Shown here one piece after another: positions 17,784 through 26,597 of a stretch of DNA of 64,000 bases. Where the stretch lies: contig NZ_CP011883.2 of the NCBI RefSeq assembly GCF_000340435.2, positions 3,828,687 through 3,892,686 of the forward strand. The letters run 5' to 3'. Positions within the stretch are counted from its first letter, which is position 1, and each line of letters begins with the position of its first letter. Origin of the DNA: Mycobacterium haemophilum DSM 44634 (GTDB taxonomy: Bacteria > Actinomycetota > Actinomycetes > Mycobacteriales > Mycobacteriaceae). A model generated the notes under the pieces. It did not search any database and had not been told where the DNA came from. It saw nothing but the letters and a program-made list of their open reading frames with translations. The position numbers and the translations under genes are program-made.

Positions 17784-18044
17784 TCTGGATTCGCAGGTGT
17801 TGATCAAGTCCAGCGGGCCAATGCGCTTTCCGCACTGCCGAAATCCGCGCACCCGGGCGCGGCCGCGGCGATGCGTGACATCTACAACGCCGAGGACATT
17901 GAATCAACTTTCGCTAGTGCGTTGCGCACCAAGGTCATCAAAGGCGATGGTTCCAGAGCCGCCGGAATTGCCATGGCCTACAAGCTCATTGATGCCGCTC
18001 GGAGCCGCTGGCTCGCGGTCAACGCCCCGCACCTAGTCGCTTGA
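17784..18044 (+). pseudogene. IS256-family transposase relic with an internal deletion
   Basis: The frame ending at 18042-18044 reads ANALSALPKSAHPGAAAA, then MRDIYNAEDI, then ESTFASALRTKVIKGD, then AAGIAMAYKLIDAARSRW and AVNAPHLVA. These are ordered fragments of the Mutator/IS256 transposase C-terminal half. In intact family members about 45-55 residues, including the DDLDVLLEFY-type segment, separate the AED and ESTFA motifs; here they are fused in frame. There is no start, no N-terminal half and no DDE catalytic set, so it is dead. H37Rv also has transposase fragments at this position (Rv3636-Rv3638), so the site has taken insertions before. Confidence 0.85.
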
Positions 18045-18123
18045 GCCTGCCCACCAGGGGCCGCGTAGACAACGCCAACAACGGGGTTCAGGCCGCGATC
18101 AGGTGTCGCCGTATGCTCGGCTG

Positions 18124-18924
18124 ATGCGTTTCCGGCTTAGCCGTCAGCTCTTCCCGACGATCGTAGTGAGCATCTTTACGTTTGCCGCTGCGCTGTGCGC
18201 GAGTTGCTCACGCGAGCAGACCGCGGCTCGCCATTCCTCAACTGCTGAGGTGCTGCGGATCTGTACGACCGGCGACTACAAGCCGCTGTCCTATCGTGAT
18301 CCGAAAACCGGACAGTACGCCGGTATCGACATCGACATGGCCAACGATCTCGCGGCGCATCTGGGACGTATCGCGACATTCGTGGCGACCACGTGGGGAT
18401 CGTTGATGACAGACGTCGGGGCGCCGGGCAGATGTGATGTCGCTGTTGGCGGGATTTCTAAAACACCGGCACGCGAGCAGCTCGCCGACTTCACCCAGCC
18501 GTATCTGACCAGCGGCAAGACACCACTGACCACCGCTGCGAATGCGGATGGCTTCCACTCGATAGACCAGATCAATCAGCACGGTGTGCGCGTGATCGAG
18601 AATGCGGGCGGGACCAACGAACAGTTCGCAAAACAAAACTTCCCCAACGCCACGCTCACCATTTGGCAAGATAACACCACCGTGTTCGACCAGCTCCTCG
18701 AGGGCAAGGCTGACGTGATGATCACCGACGCCATCGAGGCTAGCTACCAAGCGAAACAACACCCCGAACTGGTGGCCGTGCACCCGGACACGCCGTTTAC
18801 CACCGATCACAAGGCCTTCCTGCTGCCCAAAGGAAGCCAACTGACCGCACAAACAAACGAGTGGCTCGCCCAAGCCCTCACCAACGGCACCTTCAGCCGC
18901 TTCTACAACCGATGGATGCAATAG
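18124..18924 (+). CDS. Family 3 solute-binding (PheC-like) lipoprotein or secreted protein
   Basis: A 266-residue exported protein of the amino-acid-binding SBP family. Positively charged MRFRLSRQL is followed by a hydrophobic signal and CASC, a weak lipobox. The mature domain has the expected LRICTTGDYKPLSYRDP start, IDIDMANDLAAHLG, and VGGISKTPAREQLADFT. The nearest style I recognise is the cyclohexadienyl dehydratase (PheC) branch, which shares this fold, so an enzymatic role is possible. No permease or ATPase gene is nearby. ATG 18124 is preferred; GTG 18103 adds seven residues. It is not at this position in H37Rv as I recall, and it sits between a transposase relic and a tRNA. Confidence 0.83.
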   Translation: MRFRLSRQLFPTIVVSIFTFAAALCASCSREQTAARHSSTAEVLRICTTGDYKPLSYRDPKTGQYAGIDIDMANDLAAHLGRIATFVATTWGSLMTDVGAPGRCDVAVGGISKTPAREQLADFTQPYLTSGKTPLTTAANADGFHSIDQINQHGVRVIENAGGTNEQFAKQNFPNATLTIWQDNTTVFDQLLEGKADVMITDAIEASYQAKQHPELVAVHPDTPFTTDHKAFLLPKGSQLTAQTNEWLAQALTNGTFSRFYNRWMQ

Positions 18925-19103
18925 CCGATCAAACTCGTCAACGCCCCGAAGGACAAGACCAAAAGGCTGCATACGTCGATGACCCACAACTTTTGACAAT
19001 TGCTCCTGCCAGGAAAGTGGCGGCTGAAAGTATTGGGAAAGCATCACGTTGCCCTGGCTCCGACGTGGTCAGCGAAACGTCCTGAGGAGGTTTCGCTGGT
19101 AGA

Positions 19104-19179
19104 TGGAGCCGCCTAGGAGAATCGAACTCCTGACCTATTCATTACGAGTGAATCGCTCTACCGACTGAGCTAAGGCGGC
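19104..19179 (-). tRNA. tRNA-Thr (anticodon CGU)
   Basis: The minus strand folds into a full cloverleaf: acceptor GCCGCCT/AGGCGGC, D arm GCTC/GAGC, anticodon stem ATTCA/TGAAT with loop CTCGTAA, and T arm AGGAG/CTCCT with TTCGATT loop. The anticodon CGT reads ACG threonine codons. Discriminator U is followed by an encoded CCA. The same tRNA is next to Rv3644c in H37Rv. Confidence 0.97.
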
Positions 19180-19252
19180 CTACCCTCGCGCCGGGCGGCA
19201 CGAGTCTACGGCAGATGGGCTGGCCAACCCAAGCCGCATCGTCGCCAGGGAG

Positions 19253-20470
19253 TTATTCGCGCAGTTCCTGGCCGATGGTCGCGACCATAGCGTCGACCGC
19301 GAACTTGGGTTTGACGTTGACCGCCAACGCTTCGCGGCACTCCAGCACGGCTTCGATGCAGCGCAACAGCCGCTCCGGCGTGGCATGAGCGGCCAGCGCC
19401 GCTACCCGGTCGGCCATGTCCGGATGGTTGGGCCGCACCGGCCCCGCATTCGCCGAAACGAACAACGCATCCCGAAAGTAGGTCGCCAAATCGATCAATG
19501 CTCGGTCCAGCGCATCACGCGAAGCACGGGTCTGACGGGATTTCTGCCGCCGCTCGAGATCCTTGATCGCGCCCGCAACGCCGCGCAGCGCCCCAGCCGT
19601 GCCCTTTCCGGTGCCGCCGGCCCCCAGAGCCGTCCGCAGCTCTTCGGTCTCGGCCTCGGCCCGCTCAGCGGTCAGCACCAGAGCCTCCGCTTCGGCCGCG
19701 GCCACCAGTTCCTCGGCCGCGGCGTACGCCCGCGACGGCGTCGCGGCGTCGCGGATCAGCCCGAGCGCCCGTTCGCGTCGCTGCTGGGCTTCCGGGTCGG
19801 TCGCCAACCGGCGCGCCCGTCCCACATGGCCACCGCTGACCGACGCCGCCCAGTTCGCCGTGTCGGCGGCCAGCCCGTCGCTGTCAATCAGTACCTGCGC
19901 GATCGCCGCGGGTGACGGGGTCACCAGCGCGACATGCCGGCAGCGGGACCGCAACGTGACCGCGATGTCTTCTGGATCCACCGACGGCGCGCACAACAGG
20001 AACACCGTCGACGGCGGCGGTTCCTCGACAACCTTGAGCAGCGCGTTCGCGGCTCCTTCGGTCAACCGATCGGCGTCCTCGATCAGCACGATCTGCCGAC
20101 GCCCGGTGGTCGGACGGCGCGAGGCGGTCTGCACGATGGCGCGCATCTCGTCCACGCCGATCGATAGGCCGTCGGGAATCACCCGGCGGACGTCGGCGTG
20201 GGTGCCGGCCATCGTCGTCGTGCACGCCCGGCAGCGCCCGCAGCCCGGGCCGCCGTCGGCGAAGTCTGCAGTGCATTGCAGCGCGGCCGCGAAGCACACC
20301 GCCGCAACCGAGCGTCCCGAGCCCGGCGGACCGGTGATGAGCCACGCATGTGTCATAGTCCCGTCAGCCGTCCGACTGTGAACTAAGTCACCACGGGCGG
20401 CCTTGGCGGCGGCCAGCAGCTCGGCTTCCACCGCATCTTGGCCCACCAGCCGCGTAAACACCCCGGACAT
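19253..20470 (-). CDS. DNA polymerase III delta' subunit-like clamp-loader protein (Rv3644c)
   Basis: A 405-residue AAA+ clamp-loader subunit. It begins MSGVFTRLVGQDAVEAEL, has a Walker A-like GPPGSGRSVAA (Lys replaced by Arg, as common in delta' subunits), a four-cysteine zinc module (CTADFADGGPGCGRCRAC) and the sensor-type segment EDADRLTEGAANALLKVVEEPP. The modified Walker A favours delta' over the ATP-hydrolysing tau/gamma. ATG 20470 matches the homologue; ATG 20473 is adjacent and the frame is open to 20599. It is divergent from the adenylate cyclase gene. Confidence 0.92.
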   Translation of the reverse strand: MSGVFTRLVGQDAVEAELLAAAKAARGDLVHSRTADGTMTHAWLITGPPGSGRSVAAVCFAAALQCTADFADGGPGCGRCRACTTTMAGTHADVRRVIPDGLSIGVDEMRAIVQTASRRPTTGRRQIVLIEDADRLTEGAANALLKVVEEPPPSTVFLLCAPSVDPEDIAVTLRSRCRHVALVTPSPAAIAQVLIDSDGLAADTANWAASVSGGHVGRARRLATDPEAQQRRERALGLIRDAATPSRAYAAAEELVAAAEAEALVLTAERAEAETEELRTALGAGGTGKGTAGALRGVAGAIKDLERRQKSRQTRASRDALDRALIDLATYFRDALFVSANAGPVRPNHPDMADRVAALAAHATPERLLRCIEAVLECREALAVNVKPKFAVDAMVATIGQELRE

Positions 20471-20626
20471 CATCGGTAACAGTAGCGATACCGACCGACA
20501 TGATGCCCGATCGGCGGCCATGTCGCGACATTTCCGTGACCCTTTGGCCGCTCGCACCACCCTCCCGCGACCAGCAAAGACGCTGGAGGTTTCCGACAAG
20601 TCCCCGCCGACCGATACGGTGAGTTA

Positions 20627-22219
20627 GTGGCAACCCAGGCGGCAGGACTGCCCGGGCGGATCGGTGCGTTCGTCCGGTGGGTGGTGCGCACCCCGTGGCC
20701 GGTGTTCTCGCTGAGCATGCTGCAGTCCGACATCATCGGCGCCCTGTTCGTGCTCGGTTTCCTGCGCTACGGCTTGCCACCCCAGGACCGCGTCGAGCTG
20801 CAGGATCTGCCCGTCCGCAACCTGGCAATCTTCACCATCTCGGTGATCGTGGCGTTCTCCACTGGGTTCGCAGTGAACCTGAAGCTGCTGATGCCGGTTT
20901 TCCGATGGCAACGCCGCGACAACCTGCTCGCCGAGGCTGATCCTGCCGCGACCGAACTGGCCCGTAGCCGCGCACTACGCATGCCTTTCTATCGCACCAT
21001 GATCAGCCTGGTGGCCTGGAGCATCGGTGGGGCGGTATTCATCGTCGCCAGCTGGTCGGCGGCCAGGCATTCAGCGCCCATCGTGGTGCTCGCCACCGCA
21101 CTGGGCGCCACCGCGACCGCGATCATCGGCTACCTGCAATCTGAGCGGGTCTTGCGACCGGTGGCCGTGGCAGCCCTGCGGAGCGGCATACCAGAGAACG
21201 TCAAAGCACCCGGTGTCACCTTGCGGCTGATGTTGACCTGGGTGCCGTCCACCGGCGTGCCAATCCTGGCGATCGTGCTGGCCGTGGTGGCCGACAAGAT
21301 TGCCCTACTGCATGCACCGCCGGAGCAGTTTTTCAGCCCCATCCTGCTGCTGGCGTTGGCGGCGTTGGTGCTCGGGCTGGTCAGCACCTGGTTGGTGGCC
21401 ATGTCGATCGCCGATCCGCTGCGACAACTGCGCTGGGCACTGTCCGAGGTCCAGCGCGGCAATTACAACGCGCACATGCAGATCTATGACGCCAGTGAGC
21501 TGGGCTTGCTGCAAGCCGGCTTCAACGACATGGTGCGTGAGCTGTCCGAGCGGCAGCGGCTGCGTGACCTGTTCGGTCGTTACGTCGGCGAAGACGTGGC
21601 CCGCCGGGCCTTGGAGCGCGGCACCGAGTTGGGTGGGCAGGAGCGCGACGTCGCGGTGCTGTTCGTGGACCTGATCGGCTCCACCCAGCTCGCAGAGACA
21701 AGACCACCCGCCGAGGTGGTCCACCTGCTCAACGAGTTCTTCCGCGTGGTCGTGGACACCGTCGGGCGGCACGGCGGGTTCGTCAACAAGTTCCAGGGCG
21801 ATGCCGCGCTGGCGATCTTCGGCGCGCCTATCGAGCACCCTGACGGTGCCGGTGCGGCGCTGTCGGCCGCACGTGAGCTGCACGACGAACTCCTGCCGGT
21901 GCTGGGTAGCGCGGAGTTCGGCATTGGGGTGTCGGCCGGCAGGGCCATCGCCGGCCATATCGGCGCGCAAGCCCGCTTCGAGTACACCGTGATCGGCGAC
22001 CCGGTCAACGAGGCGGCGAGACTCACCGAACTAGCCAAACTCGAGGATGGCCATGTGCTCGCGTCGGCGATCGCGGTCAGCGGCGCGCTCGACGCCGAAG
22101 CTTTGTGCTGGAACGTCGGCGAAATCGTCGAGCTGCGCGGACGCACAGCACCTACCCAGCTTGCCCGACCGGTGAATCTGGCTGTCCCTGAAGAGATCTC
22201 CAGCGAGGTGACTGGCTGA
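20627..22219 (+). CDS. Membrane class III adenylate cyclase with HAMP domain (Rv3645)
   Basis: A 530-residue cyclase. The N-terminal half has about six membrane segments, a HAMP linker follows (ADPLRQLRWALSEVQRGNYN), and then the class IIIb catalytic domain (about residues 335-510). Metal-binding aspartates are in VLFVDLIGS and GDAALAIFG, and the NKFQGD and substrate/transition-state residues (GDPVNEAARL) are present, so the enzyme looks active. It should make cAMP, whose receptor Crp is encoded at 54586 in this window. M. tuberculosis Rv3645 is reported to be a major cAMP source during growth on fatty acids. GTG 20627 is the start. It converges on topA with 17 bases between. Confidence 0.94.
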   Translation: MATQAAGLPGRIGAFVRWVVRTPWPVFSLSMLQSDIIGALFVLGFLRYGLPPQDRVELQDLPVRNLAIFTISVIVAFSTGFAVNLKLLMPVFRWQRRDNLLAEADPAATELARSRALRMPFYRTMISLVAWSIGGAVFIVASWSAARHSAPIVVLATALGATATAIIGYLQSERVLRPVAVAALRSGIPENVKAPGVTLRLMLTWVPSTGVPILAIVLAVVADKIALLHAPPEQFFSPILLLALAALVLGLVSTWLVAMSIADPLRQLRWALSEVQRGNYNAHMQIYDASELGLLQAGFNDMVRELSERQRLRDLFGRYVGEDVARRALERGTELGGQERDVAVLFVDLIGSTQLAETRPPAEVVHLLNEFFRVVVDTVGRHGGFVNKFQGDAALAIFGAPIEHPDGAGAALSAARELHDELLPVLGSAEFGIGVSAGRAIAGHIGAQARFEYTVIGDPVNEAARLTELAKLEDGHVLASAIAVSGALDAEALCWNVGEIVELRGRTAPTQLARPVNLAVPEEISSEVTG

Positions 22220-22236
22220 TTCCGCGGGTGCCGGGG

Positions 22237-25080
22237 CTAGCTGCGCTTGGCCGCCTTCTTCGCCGGCGCCTTGCGGGCAGTTTTCTTAGCGGGCCGCTTA
22301 ACCGGACCCCGGGCCCGTCGGTCGGCCAGCAGTTCGGCGGCACGTTCATCGGTAATCGACGCCACGTCATCGCCTTTGCGCAAGCTAGCGTTGGTCTCAC
22401 CATCGGTGACGTACGGGCCGAACCGGCCGTCCTTGATCAGCATTGGCTTGCCTGACGCCGGATCAGTCCCCAGCTCACGCAGCGGCGGCGCCGAAGCGCT
22501 TTGCCGGCCAGCACGTTTCGGTTCAGCGTAGATCCTTAACGCTTCGTCGAGAGTAATGGTGAACATCTGGTCTTCGGTTGCCAGCGACCGAGAATCGGCG
22601 CCGCGCTTCAAATATGGGCCGTAACGCCCGTTCTGCGCGGTGATCTCTTCACCTGAAGCAGGGTCCACACCAACAACCCGAGGCAGCGACAGCAGTTTCA
22701 GCGCATCCTCGAGAGTGACCGTCTGCAAATCCATGCTCCGCAGCAGCGACCCGGTCCTCGGTTTGGGGCCTTGAGAAGCCGACGCCTTCTTACCCTTCTT
22801 AGCTCCCTGATCCGCTGCACTGTCGTCGTCATCGGGCTTAGGCAGGACCTCGGTCACGTAAGGCCCGTACCGACCGTCTTTGGCGACGATCTCGTGGCCG
22901 GTTTCTGGATCCACGCCCAGGACGCGCCCCTCTTGCGGTGTGGCGAAAAGCTCCTCGGCAACCTCCAAGGTGAGCTCGTCCGGGGTGAGCGTGCCGTTGA
23001 GGTTGGCCCGCTGCGGGGTGGGCTCACCATCATCGCCTGCTACCAAACGTTCCAGGTACGGCCCGTTCTTGCCGACCCGAACATAGACGGGACGACCCTG
23101 CGCATCGTCAAACAGTTTGATGGAGTTGACCTCTCGGGCGTCAATGCCTTCGAGATTCACACCGACCAGCTTCTTCAATCCACCGGAGCGGGCTATTGAA
23201 TCGGGCACACCATGGTTGCCGCCGAAGTAGAAGTTGTTGAGCCAGTTGGTGCGTTGCTCATGCCCGTTGGCGATCTCGTCAAGCTCATCTTCCATCGCCG
23301 CGGTGAAGTCATAGTCGACGAGGCGGCCGAAATGCTGCTCCAACAGACCGGTAACGGCGAACGCGACCCACGACGGCACCAGGGCGCTGCCCTTCTTCTG
23401 CACGTAGCCACGGTCCTGGATGGTCTTGATGATCGACGAGTACGTCGACGGGCGGCCGATACCCAGCTCCTCCAGCGCTTTGACCAAGGAGGCCTCGGTA
23501 TAGCGCGCCGGCGGGTTGGTGGCGTGCCCGTCCGGGGTCAGCTCGATGGCATCCAACCGCTGACCCGGAGTCAGATGCGGCAATCGCCGCTCGGCGTCGT
23601 CAGCCTCGCCGCCGGCCAGCTCGTCCACGGTTTCCACATAGGCCTTAAGGAAGCCGGGGAAGGTCAGGGTGCGCCCGGTCGCGGAGAACACCACTTGCTG
23701 TTCTTGGCCAGGGTCGCCCGCACTACCGGCGATCCGCAGGCTCAGCGTAGTGCCGCGCGCGTCGGCCATCTGCGACGCCACCGTGCGCTGCCAGACCAGC
23801 TCGTAGAGCCGGAATTCATCGCCGTCGAGTTCGCGACGCACCGCGTCCGGGGTGGCGAACGTCTCGCCGGCGGGCCGGATGGCCTCGTGGGCTTCCTGGG
23901 CGTTCTTTACCTTGCGGGTGTATTGGCGAGGAGAGGTGGCGATATATTGCTCGCCGTAGAGCTGACGTGCCTGTGTACGGGCGGCGTTGATCGCTGACTC
24001 CGACAGCGTGGTCGAGTCGGTACGCATGTAGGTGATGTAGCCGTTCTCGTAGAGCCGCTGAGCGATGCTCATCGTGCGCTCCGCGGAAAACCGCAACTTG
24101 CGACCGGCTTCCTGCTGCAGCGTCGATGTCATGAACGGCGGATACGGGCGCCGGGTGTAGGGCTTCTCCTCCGCCGACGCCACGGTCAGCTGGGCGCCGC
24201 GCAGGGCCGTGGCCAGCCTGGTCGCGTTGGCCTCGTCTAACACTGTCACTTCTGGGGTGCTTTCGCCGCCCCTAGTACGCAGCGTGCCCAGCGAGTCGAA
24301 GTCGCGGCCAGTGGCCACGCGCTGGCCGTCCACATTGGTCAGTCGGGCAGTGAAGGTGGGCGGCTGGGCGGCCGGATCGGACCCGCTGGCGTCCAGCTTG
24401 GCAACGATGTCCCAGTACGCTGCGCTGCGGAACGCCATCCGGTCGCGTTCACGCTGCACGATGATGCGGGTGGCCACTGATTGCACCCGGCCGGCCGACA
24501 GCTTAGGCGCGACCTTCTTCCACAGCACCGGGCTAACTTCGTAGCCATATAGCCGGTCCAGGATGCGTCGGGTCTCCTGCGCGTCAACCAGGTCGATATC
24601 CAGGTCACGGGGGTGCTGCGCGGCAGCGAGGATCGCGTGCTCGGTGATCTCATGGAAAACCATCCGCTTGACCGGAACGCGCGGTTTCAGAGTTTCCATC
24701 AGGTGCCAGGCGATGGCTTCGCCCTCGCGGTCACCATCAGTGGCCAGATAGAGCTCGTCGACGTCTTGCAGCAGGCCTTTGAGTTCGGTGACGGTGCTCT
24801 TCTTTTCGGGGCTGATGATGTAGAGCGGTTCGAAGTCGGCGTCGACGTTGACGCCCAGCCGGGCCCACGGCTCAGACTTGAACTTCGCGGGCACGTCGGC
24901 CGCCGCTCGCGGCAGGTCACGGATGTGCCCCCGGGATGACTCGACGATGTACGCGGAGCCCAGATAGCCTGCCAATTTGCGCGCTTTCGTCGGCGACTCG
25001 ACTATGACAAGTCGCCGCGGGCTCCCATTTCCGCCGCTCCTAGAGCCCCCGGGGCTCTTCACCGACTTCGGGTCAGCCAA
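22237..25080 (-). CDS. topA: DNA topoisomerase I
   Basis: Type IA topoisomerase that relaxes negative supercoils; sole type I enzyme of mycobacteria. The 947-residue product has the N-terminal TOPRIM fold (LVIVESPTKARKLAGYLG, then the acidic TDGDREGEAIAWHL) and the active-site tyrosine in YITYMRTDST near residue 345. The C terminus lacks zinc fingers and instead has repeated topoisomerase C-terminal modules (GRYGPYL/GRFGPYV motifs), ending in a Lys/Arg/Ala-rich tail. This layout is characteristic of mycobacterial TopA. A small insertion relative to the roughly 934-residue M. tuberculosis protein lies around residue 275 (RTRGGESTPEV). Confidence 0.97.
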   Translation of the reverse strand: MADPKSVKSPGGSRSGGNGSPRRLVIVESPTKARKLAGYLGSAYIVESSRGHIRDLPRAAADVPAKFKSEPWARLGVNVDADFEPLYIISPEKKSTVTELKGLLQDVDELYLATDGDREGEAIAWHLMETLKPRVPVKRMVFHEITEHAILAAAQHPRDLDIDLVDAQETRRILDRLYGYEVSPVLWKKVAPKLSAGRVQSVATRIIVQRERDRMAFRSAAYWDIVAKLDASGSDPAAQPPTFTARLTNVDGQRVATGRDFDSLGTLRTRGGESTPEVTVLDEANATRLATALRGAQLTVASAEEKPYTRRPYPPFMTSTLQQEAGRKLRFSAERTMSIAQRLYENGYITYMRTDSTTLSESAINAARTQARQLYGEQYIATSPRQYTRKVKNAQEAHEAIRPAGETFATPDAVRRELDGDEFRLYELVWQRTVASQMADARGTTLSLRIAGSAGDPGQEQQVVFSATGRTLTFPGFLKAYVETVDELAGGEADDAERRLPHLTPGQRLDAIELTPDGHATNPPARYTEASLVKALEELGIGRPSTYSSIIKTIQDRGYVQKKGSALVPSWVAFAVTGLLEQHFGRLVDYDFTAAMEDELDEIANGHEQRTNWLNNFYFGGNHGVPDSIARSGGLKKLVGVNLEGIDAREVNSIKLFDDAQGRPVYVRVGKNGPYLERLVAGDDGEPTPQRANLNGTLTPDELTLEVAEELFATPQEGRVLGVDPETGHEIVAKDGRYGPYVTEVLPKPDDDDSAADQGAKKGKKASASQGPKPRTGSLLRSMDLQTVTLEDALKLLSLPRVVGVDPASGEEITAQNGRYGPYLKRGADSRSLATEDQMFTITLDEALRIYAEPKRAGRQSASAPPLRELGTDPASGKPMLIKDGRFGPYVTDGETNASLRKGDDVASITDERAAELLADRRARGPVKRPAKKTARKAPAKKAAKRS

Positions 25081-25275
25081 CTTCGCTTACGCTCCATCTC
25101 TTAATCCCGGTCCCTTGCGGGACCACCCTGCACGAAGAAATGACCGGCCGGCTTCTAAGACTCCGGTGAAAGGCAGTTGCGTTGGCATCCCTCCGCCCGC
25201 GGGCAACTGACAATTTCGCACCCTTGGGTGGGCCTGCGCAAACCGACTGCACCAAACAGTGGTCTGAGCGGGCCG

Positions 25276-25875
25276 CTAAACCCGCGGCCACAGCGCTAAC
25301 GCCTCGGCCCAGTCGGGAGGTTCCCCAACGTTCTCTACCAGGCGCGATAGCCTGCGACGGCCGCTGATCCGCAGCGCCGGTCGACCGCTACGGGTGCCGA
25401 TTAGGGTGGGCGCAATTCCGACCCGCATCAGAGCCGACGCCAACGGTGAATGGGTATCGGGTGCGTGCGGATCTAGACCCAGCAGGTAACGGTCGGCCTC
25501 CGGGGTGCCGGCCGCCAAAGTCCAGGCCCGCAGCTCGCGCGGCCCCGGCAGCCACCGCGGGGGCACCGTCTTGACCGCGCCACGTGTCCATTCGGCGGCG
25601 ATCGGGCACAACAGCGGGTCCACCGCCGTCCTGACCAGCGGGGTGTCTTCCTCAGTCCGGGAGATCTCGGGTGCCAAACCAGCCTCGCGAATCATCTCGG
25701 CCAGCGCCGAGGCACGCCAGGGCTGATCTACTACCACCGAAAGCCGGGCGCCCGGGGCGGGACTTTTACTAGGAGCGCTAACCATCACGATCTGGCCGGA
25801 AGCCGCCAACACACCGGAAAGATCGGCGATTGCGGGGGGTAGCGACTCGGCCGTGAAGAAGGAGAGCTGACTCAC
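25276..25875 (-). CDS. Conserved hypothetical protein (Rv3647c-like)
   Basis: A 199-residue protein with no motif I recognise. It has a hydrophobic early stretch (SGVLAASGQIVMVSAP), several Trp/Pro-rich segments (TVPPRWLPGPRELRAWTL) and a basic C terminus (ISGRRRLSRLVENV). No signal peptide or membrane segment is convincing. It lies between topA and cspA on the same strand, as in H37Rv. The cspA terminator upstream suggests that it has its own promoter. Confidence 0.8.
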   Translation of the reverse strand: MSQLSFFTAESLPPAIADLSGVLAASGQIVMVSAPSKSPAPGARLSVVVDQPWRASALAEMIREAGLAPEISRTEEDTPLVRTAVDPLLCPIAAEWTRGAVKTVPPRWLPGPRELRAWTLAAGTPEADRYLLGLDPHAPDTHSPLASALMRVGIAPTLIGTRSGRPALRISGRRRLSRLVENVGEPPDWAEALALWPRV

Positions 25876-25983
25876 GCCCCCGACAGTAGGCCAGCTCGGC
25901 GATCCACGGCTTGAACAATCCGGCGCGGCGACCGCGGCGCCTGCACCATTTCGGCACCTGACCAGGGGCAGCTAAATAACGAA

Positions 25984-26027
25984 GACCCCCCGGCCGCACC
26001 CGCTAAGCGGGAGGACACAGGGGGTTT
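25984..26027 (-). terminator. Hairpin terminator downstream of cspA
   Basis: On the minus strand, just after the cspA stop, a nested palindrome has the inner stem CCCGC-TTA-GCGGG (25999-26011) and outer C/G-rich arms (ACCCCC against GGGGGT). A moderately T-rich stretch follows. It would end the short cspA transcript and insulate the Rv3647c-like gene. Confidence 0.65.
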
Positions 26028-26045
26028 TCGCCAGAATCTGCTGGG

Positions 26046-26249
26046 TCAGACCGAACGGACTCCGGTGGCCTGGGGGCCCTTGGGGCTGTGGCCGATCTCG
26101 AACTCGACCTTCTGGTTTTCTTCAAGGGTGCGGAAGCCCGAACCCTGGATCTCCGTGTAGTGGACAAAAACATCCGCGGAACCGTCCTCGGGGGCGATGA
26201 AGCCGAACCCCTTCTCCGCGTTGAACCACTTCACAGTTCCCTGTGGCAT
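26046..26249 (-). CDS. cspA: Cold-shock protein CspA
   Basis: A 67-residue single cold-shock domain that binds RNA or single-stranded DNA. RNP1 is KGFGFI and RNP2 is VFVHY, both in the usual places after the start MPQGTVKWFN. ATG 26249 is preceded by GAAAGATCGAGAG, a usable ribosome site. The open frame continues far upstream, but those codons have no family similarity and are probably the untranslated leader. A long leader is typical of regulated cold-shock genes. Confidence 0.97.
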   Translation of the reverse strand: MPQGTVKWFNAEKGFGFIAPEDGSADVFVHYTEIQGSGFRTLEENQKVEFEIGHSPKGPQATGVRSV

Positions 26250-26597
26250 CTCTCGATCTTTCCTTTTCTTCTGGGTGCGGAGCACCGCCTTTCGATGCTC
26301 CGGGCCGAGTACGACCGCCATACCTCGCGGAGTCGCCGGAACTTCACCCGACCAATCACCTCGCAGGAACCGCGACCGCAACGTTGTTCCTGCGAAAGTG
26401 TGACACGAACACAGAAGCTGCGACCGCCACCAGTCAATCATGTTCCTCGTCTCGGCGACAGACTCTTGTCGTGGAGTGATTGCTGACGAGATGGTCTCTT
26501 AACCTCGGCGTCATCCGGACGCCGGATTTCGGGGGCCGTGACGCTGCTGCGGGGCCCCCAAACCGGGGGCATCGCGAGGCACCGAGGAGGGTTTGAA
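26250..26597. promoter_or_regulatory. Divergent cspA leader and helicase promoter region
   Basis: About 350 bases between divergent cspA and the MrfA-like helicase. The minus-strand half is probably the cspA 5' leader. The helicase ribosome site GAGGAGGG lies at 26584-26591. I see no defined riboswitch fold. Confidence 0.5.

Noticed and set aside
20377..20392. TGTGA-N6-TCACC, a near match to a Crp-binding site
   Set aside because: It is inside the coding sequence of the clamp-loader gene, about 80 bases from the gene's start and not in the intergenic promoter; one half-site is imperfect and a match by chance is likely.
26250..26441. Long in-frame upstream extension of cspA
   Set aside because: The extra codons have no cold-shock similarity and would make an abnormal 131-residue protein; it is more likely an untranslated leader.
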